Positions 4,591-5,149 of a DNA stretch of 5,149 nt are shown here, one piece after another. Source of the stretch: DATKQI01 sp035532755. Lineage in GTDB: Bacteria > Pseudomonadota > Alphaproteobacteria > Acetobacterales > Acetobacteraceae. The notes under the pieces were generated by a model. The model did not search any database. It had not been told where the DNA came from and worked only from the letters and a program-made list of their open reading frames with translations. Both the position numbers and the translations under genes were made by a program. Every line of letters begins with the position of its first letter. The stretch's first letter is position 1. The stretch covers positions 1-5,149 of the forward strand of contig DATKQI010000330.1 in the NCBI GenBank assembly GCA_035532755.1, given 5' to 3'.

Positions 4591-5149
4591 CTAAATCGAG
4601 GATTCGAGAACGAGGTCACTCTCATCACTGCTCAGGCCGTAGAGGTCATAGATCATCTTGTCTACGGCCAGCTCTAACGCTTTGGTGTCTGCGTCCTGGC
4701 GCTTCGCCGCAAGGATGCGGTTCGTAAGATCAATAAATGGCTTCTGCTCCACACCGCTGATGCGTTTGATCGGGATCTCAGATAGCGGAATTTGGAACAG
4801 CTCAAGCATTTGGCCCTTGCGCTTTCCGCGATGGAATAGCCATTGAAAGTACAGGCTGCTGTTCAATAGGGCCAAAAGGTAGCCGAGTGCATATGTCGGA
4901 TATTTTTGCGTGATCACGTAGCAGTCGGAACGGCAAAACCACTCCGTCTTATTATACGCAAAGGCATTCGTGTTTGAGCGATACGGGACGACGATCTTTT
5001 CGCCCGTGAATATGTTTGTGTTGCGTGGCCATTGGAGTTGGAAGAATTTGATTCGTCCATTCTCCACCTCTCGCCTCTCAGACAGGACGGCCTTAAACTT
5101 CGTCAGGTGTTGAAGGACCCGTGGATAGCTTTTGAGGCTCTCAAGGTCG
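4591..5149 (-). CDS. Type IIG-like restriction-modification enzyme or DNA methyltransferase, C-terminal part
   Basis: The frame is open on the minus strand from the window edge (codon at 5146-5148) to the stop at 4591-4593, showing the last 185 residues; the true start lies outside. A GTG at 5067 opens a shorter frame, but similarity clearly continues upstream (SYPRVLQHLTKFKAVLSERRE), so it is internal. The visible part matches the TaqI-like C-terminal specificity domain of Eco57I/type IIG enzymes. Its hallmarks are the LQWPRNTNIFTGEKIVVPYR block, AYN, YALGYLLALLNSSLYFQWLF, then GKRKGQMLELFQIPLSEIPI, and a helical tail ending in YDLYGLSSDES. This domain reads the DNA recognition sequence for adenine-N6 methylation; the NPPY catalytic motif and any nuclease domain would be outside the window. 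A stand-alone methyltransferase is the main alternative. GC content is clearly lower than in the transposon (about 45% in the line sampled), suggesting horizontal transfer. Confidence 0.85.
   Translation of the reverse strand, partial: DLESLKSYPRVLQHLTKFKAVLSERREVENGRIKFFQLQWPRNTNIFTGEKIVVPYRSNTNAFAYNKTEWFCRSDCYVITQKYPTYALGYLLALLNSSLYFQWLFHRGKRKGQMLELFQIPLSEIPIKRISGVEQKPFIDLTNRILAAKRQDADTKALELAVDKMIYDLYGLSSDESDLVLESSI

Overview
The window holds a compact transposon of the Tn5053/Tn402 (Tni) family, about 4.0 kb (239-4246), set between two unlike flanks. The element is GC-rich with GC-rich third codon positions, and its proteins resemble those of proteobacterial Tn5053/Tn402 elements. A high-GC proteobacterium or one of its plasmids is therefore the likely host, but no host-specific gene confirms this.

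Layout: 1-238 is a GC-rich left flank with no confident gene. The transposon starts with TGTCATTTTCCAAAGTCG at 239. A leader carrying further TniA-binding-type repeats follows, then four co-oriented genes. These are tniA (DDE transposase, 388-2058), tniB (AAA+ ATPase, 2066-2965), a very short tniQ (2962-3396) and tniR (serine resolvase, 3488-4147). A candidate res site lies between tniQ and tniR. The right end carries two 17-bp repeats in tandem and finishes at 4246 with the inverted copy of the left terminus. There is no passenger gene: only about 50 bp separate tniR from the right-end repeats, where relatives carry mer genes or integrons.

In the family model, TniA cuts and joins the ends, TniB and TniQ govern target choice and activation, and the cointegrate is resolved by TniR at res. 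The gene order and the tniA-tniB-tniQ packing (7-nt gap, then 4-nt overlap) suggest one operon read from the left end.

The right flank (4247-5149) starts with a striking 34-bp palindrome (4259-4292) just 12 bp outside the transposon. A long imperfect stem-loop (4405-4470) comes next. It ends with the 3' part of a type IIG-like restriction-modification or DNA methyltransferase gene on the minus strand (4591 to beyond 5149). That gene is clearly lower in GC than the transposon, pointing to a separate origin.

Most worth a second look are the mini-TniQ without a zinc ribbon, the missing 5-bp target duplication, and the palindrome beside the insertion point. The last matters because this family is known to insert near resolvase sites.
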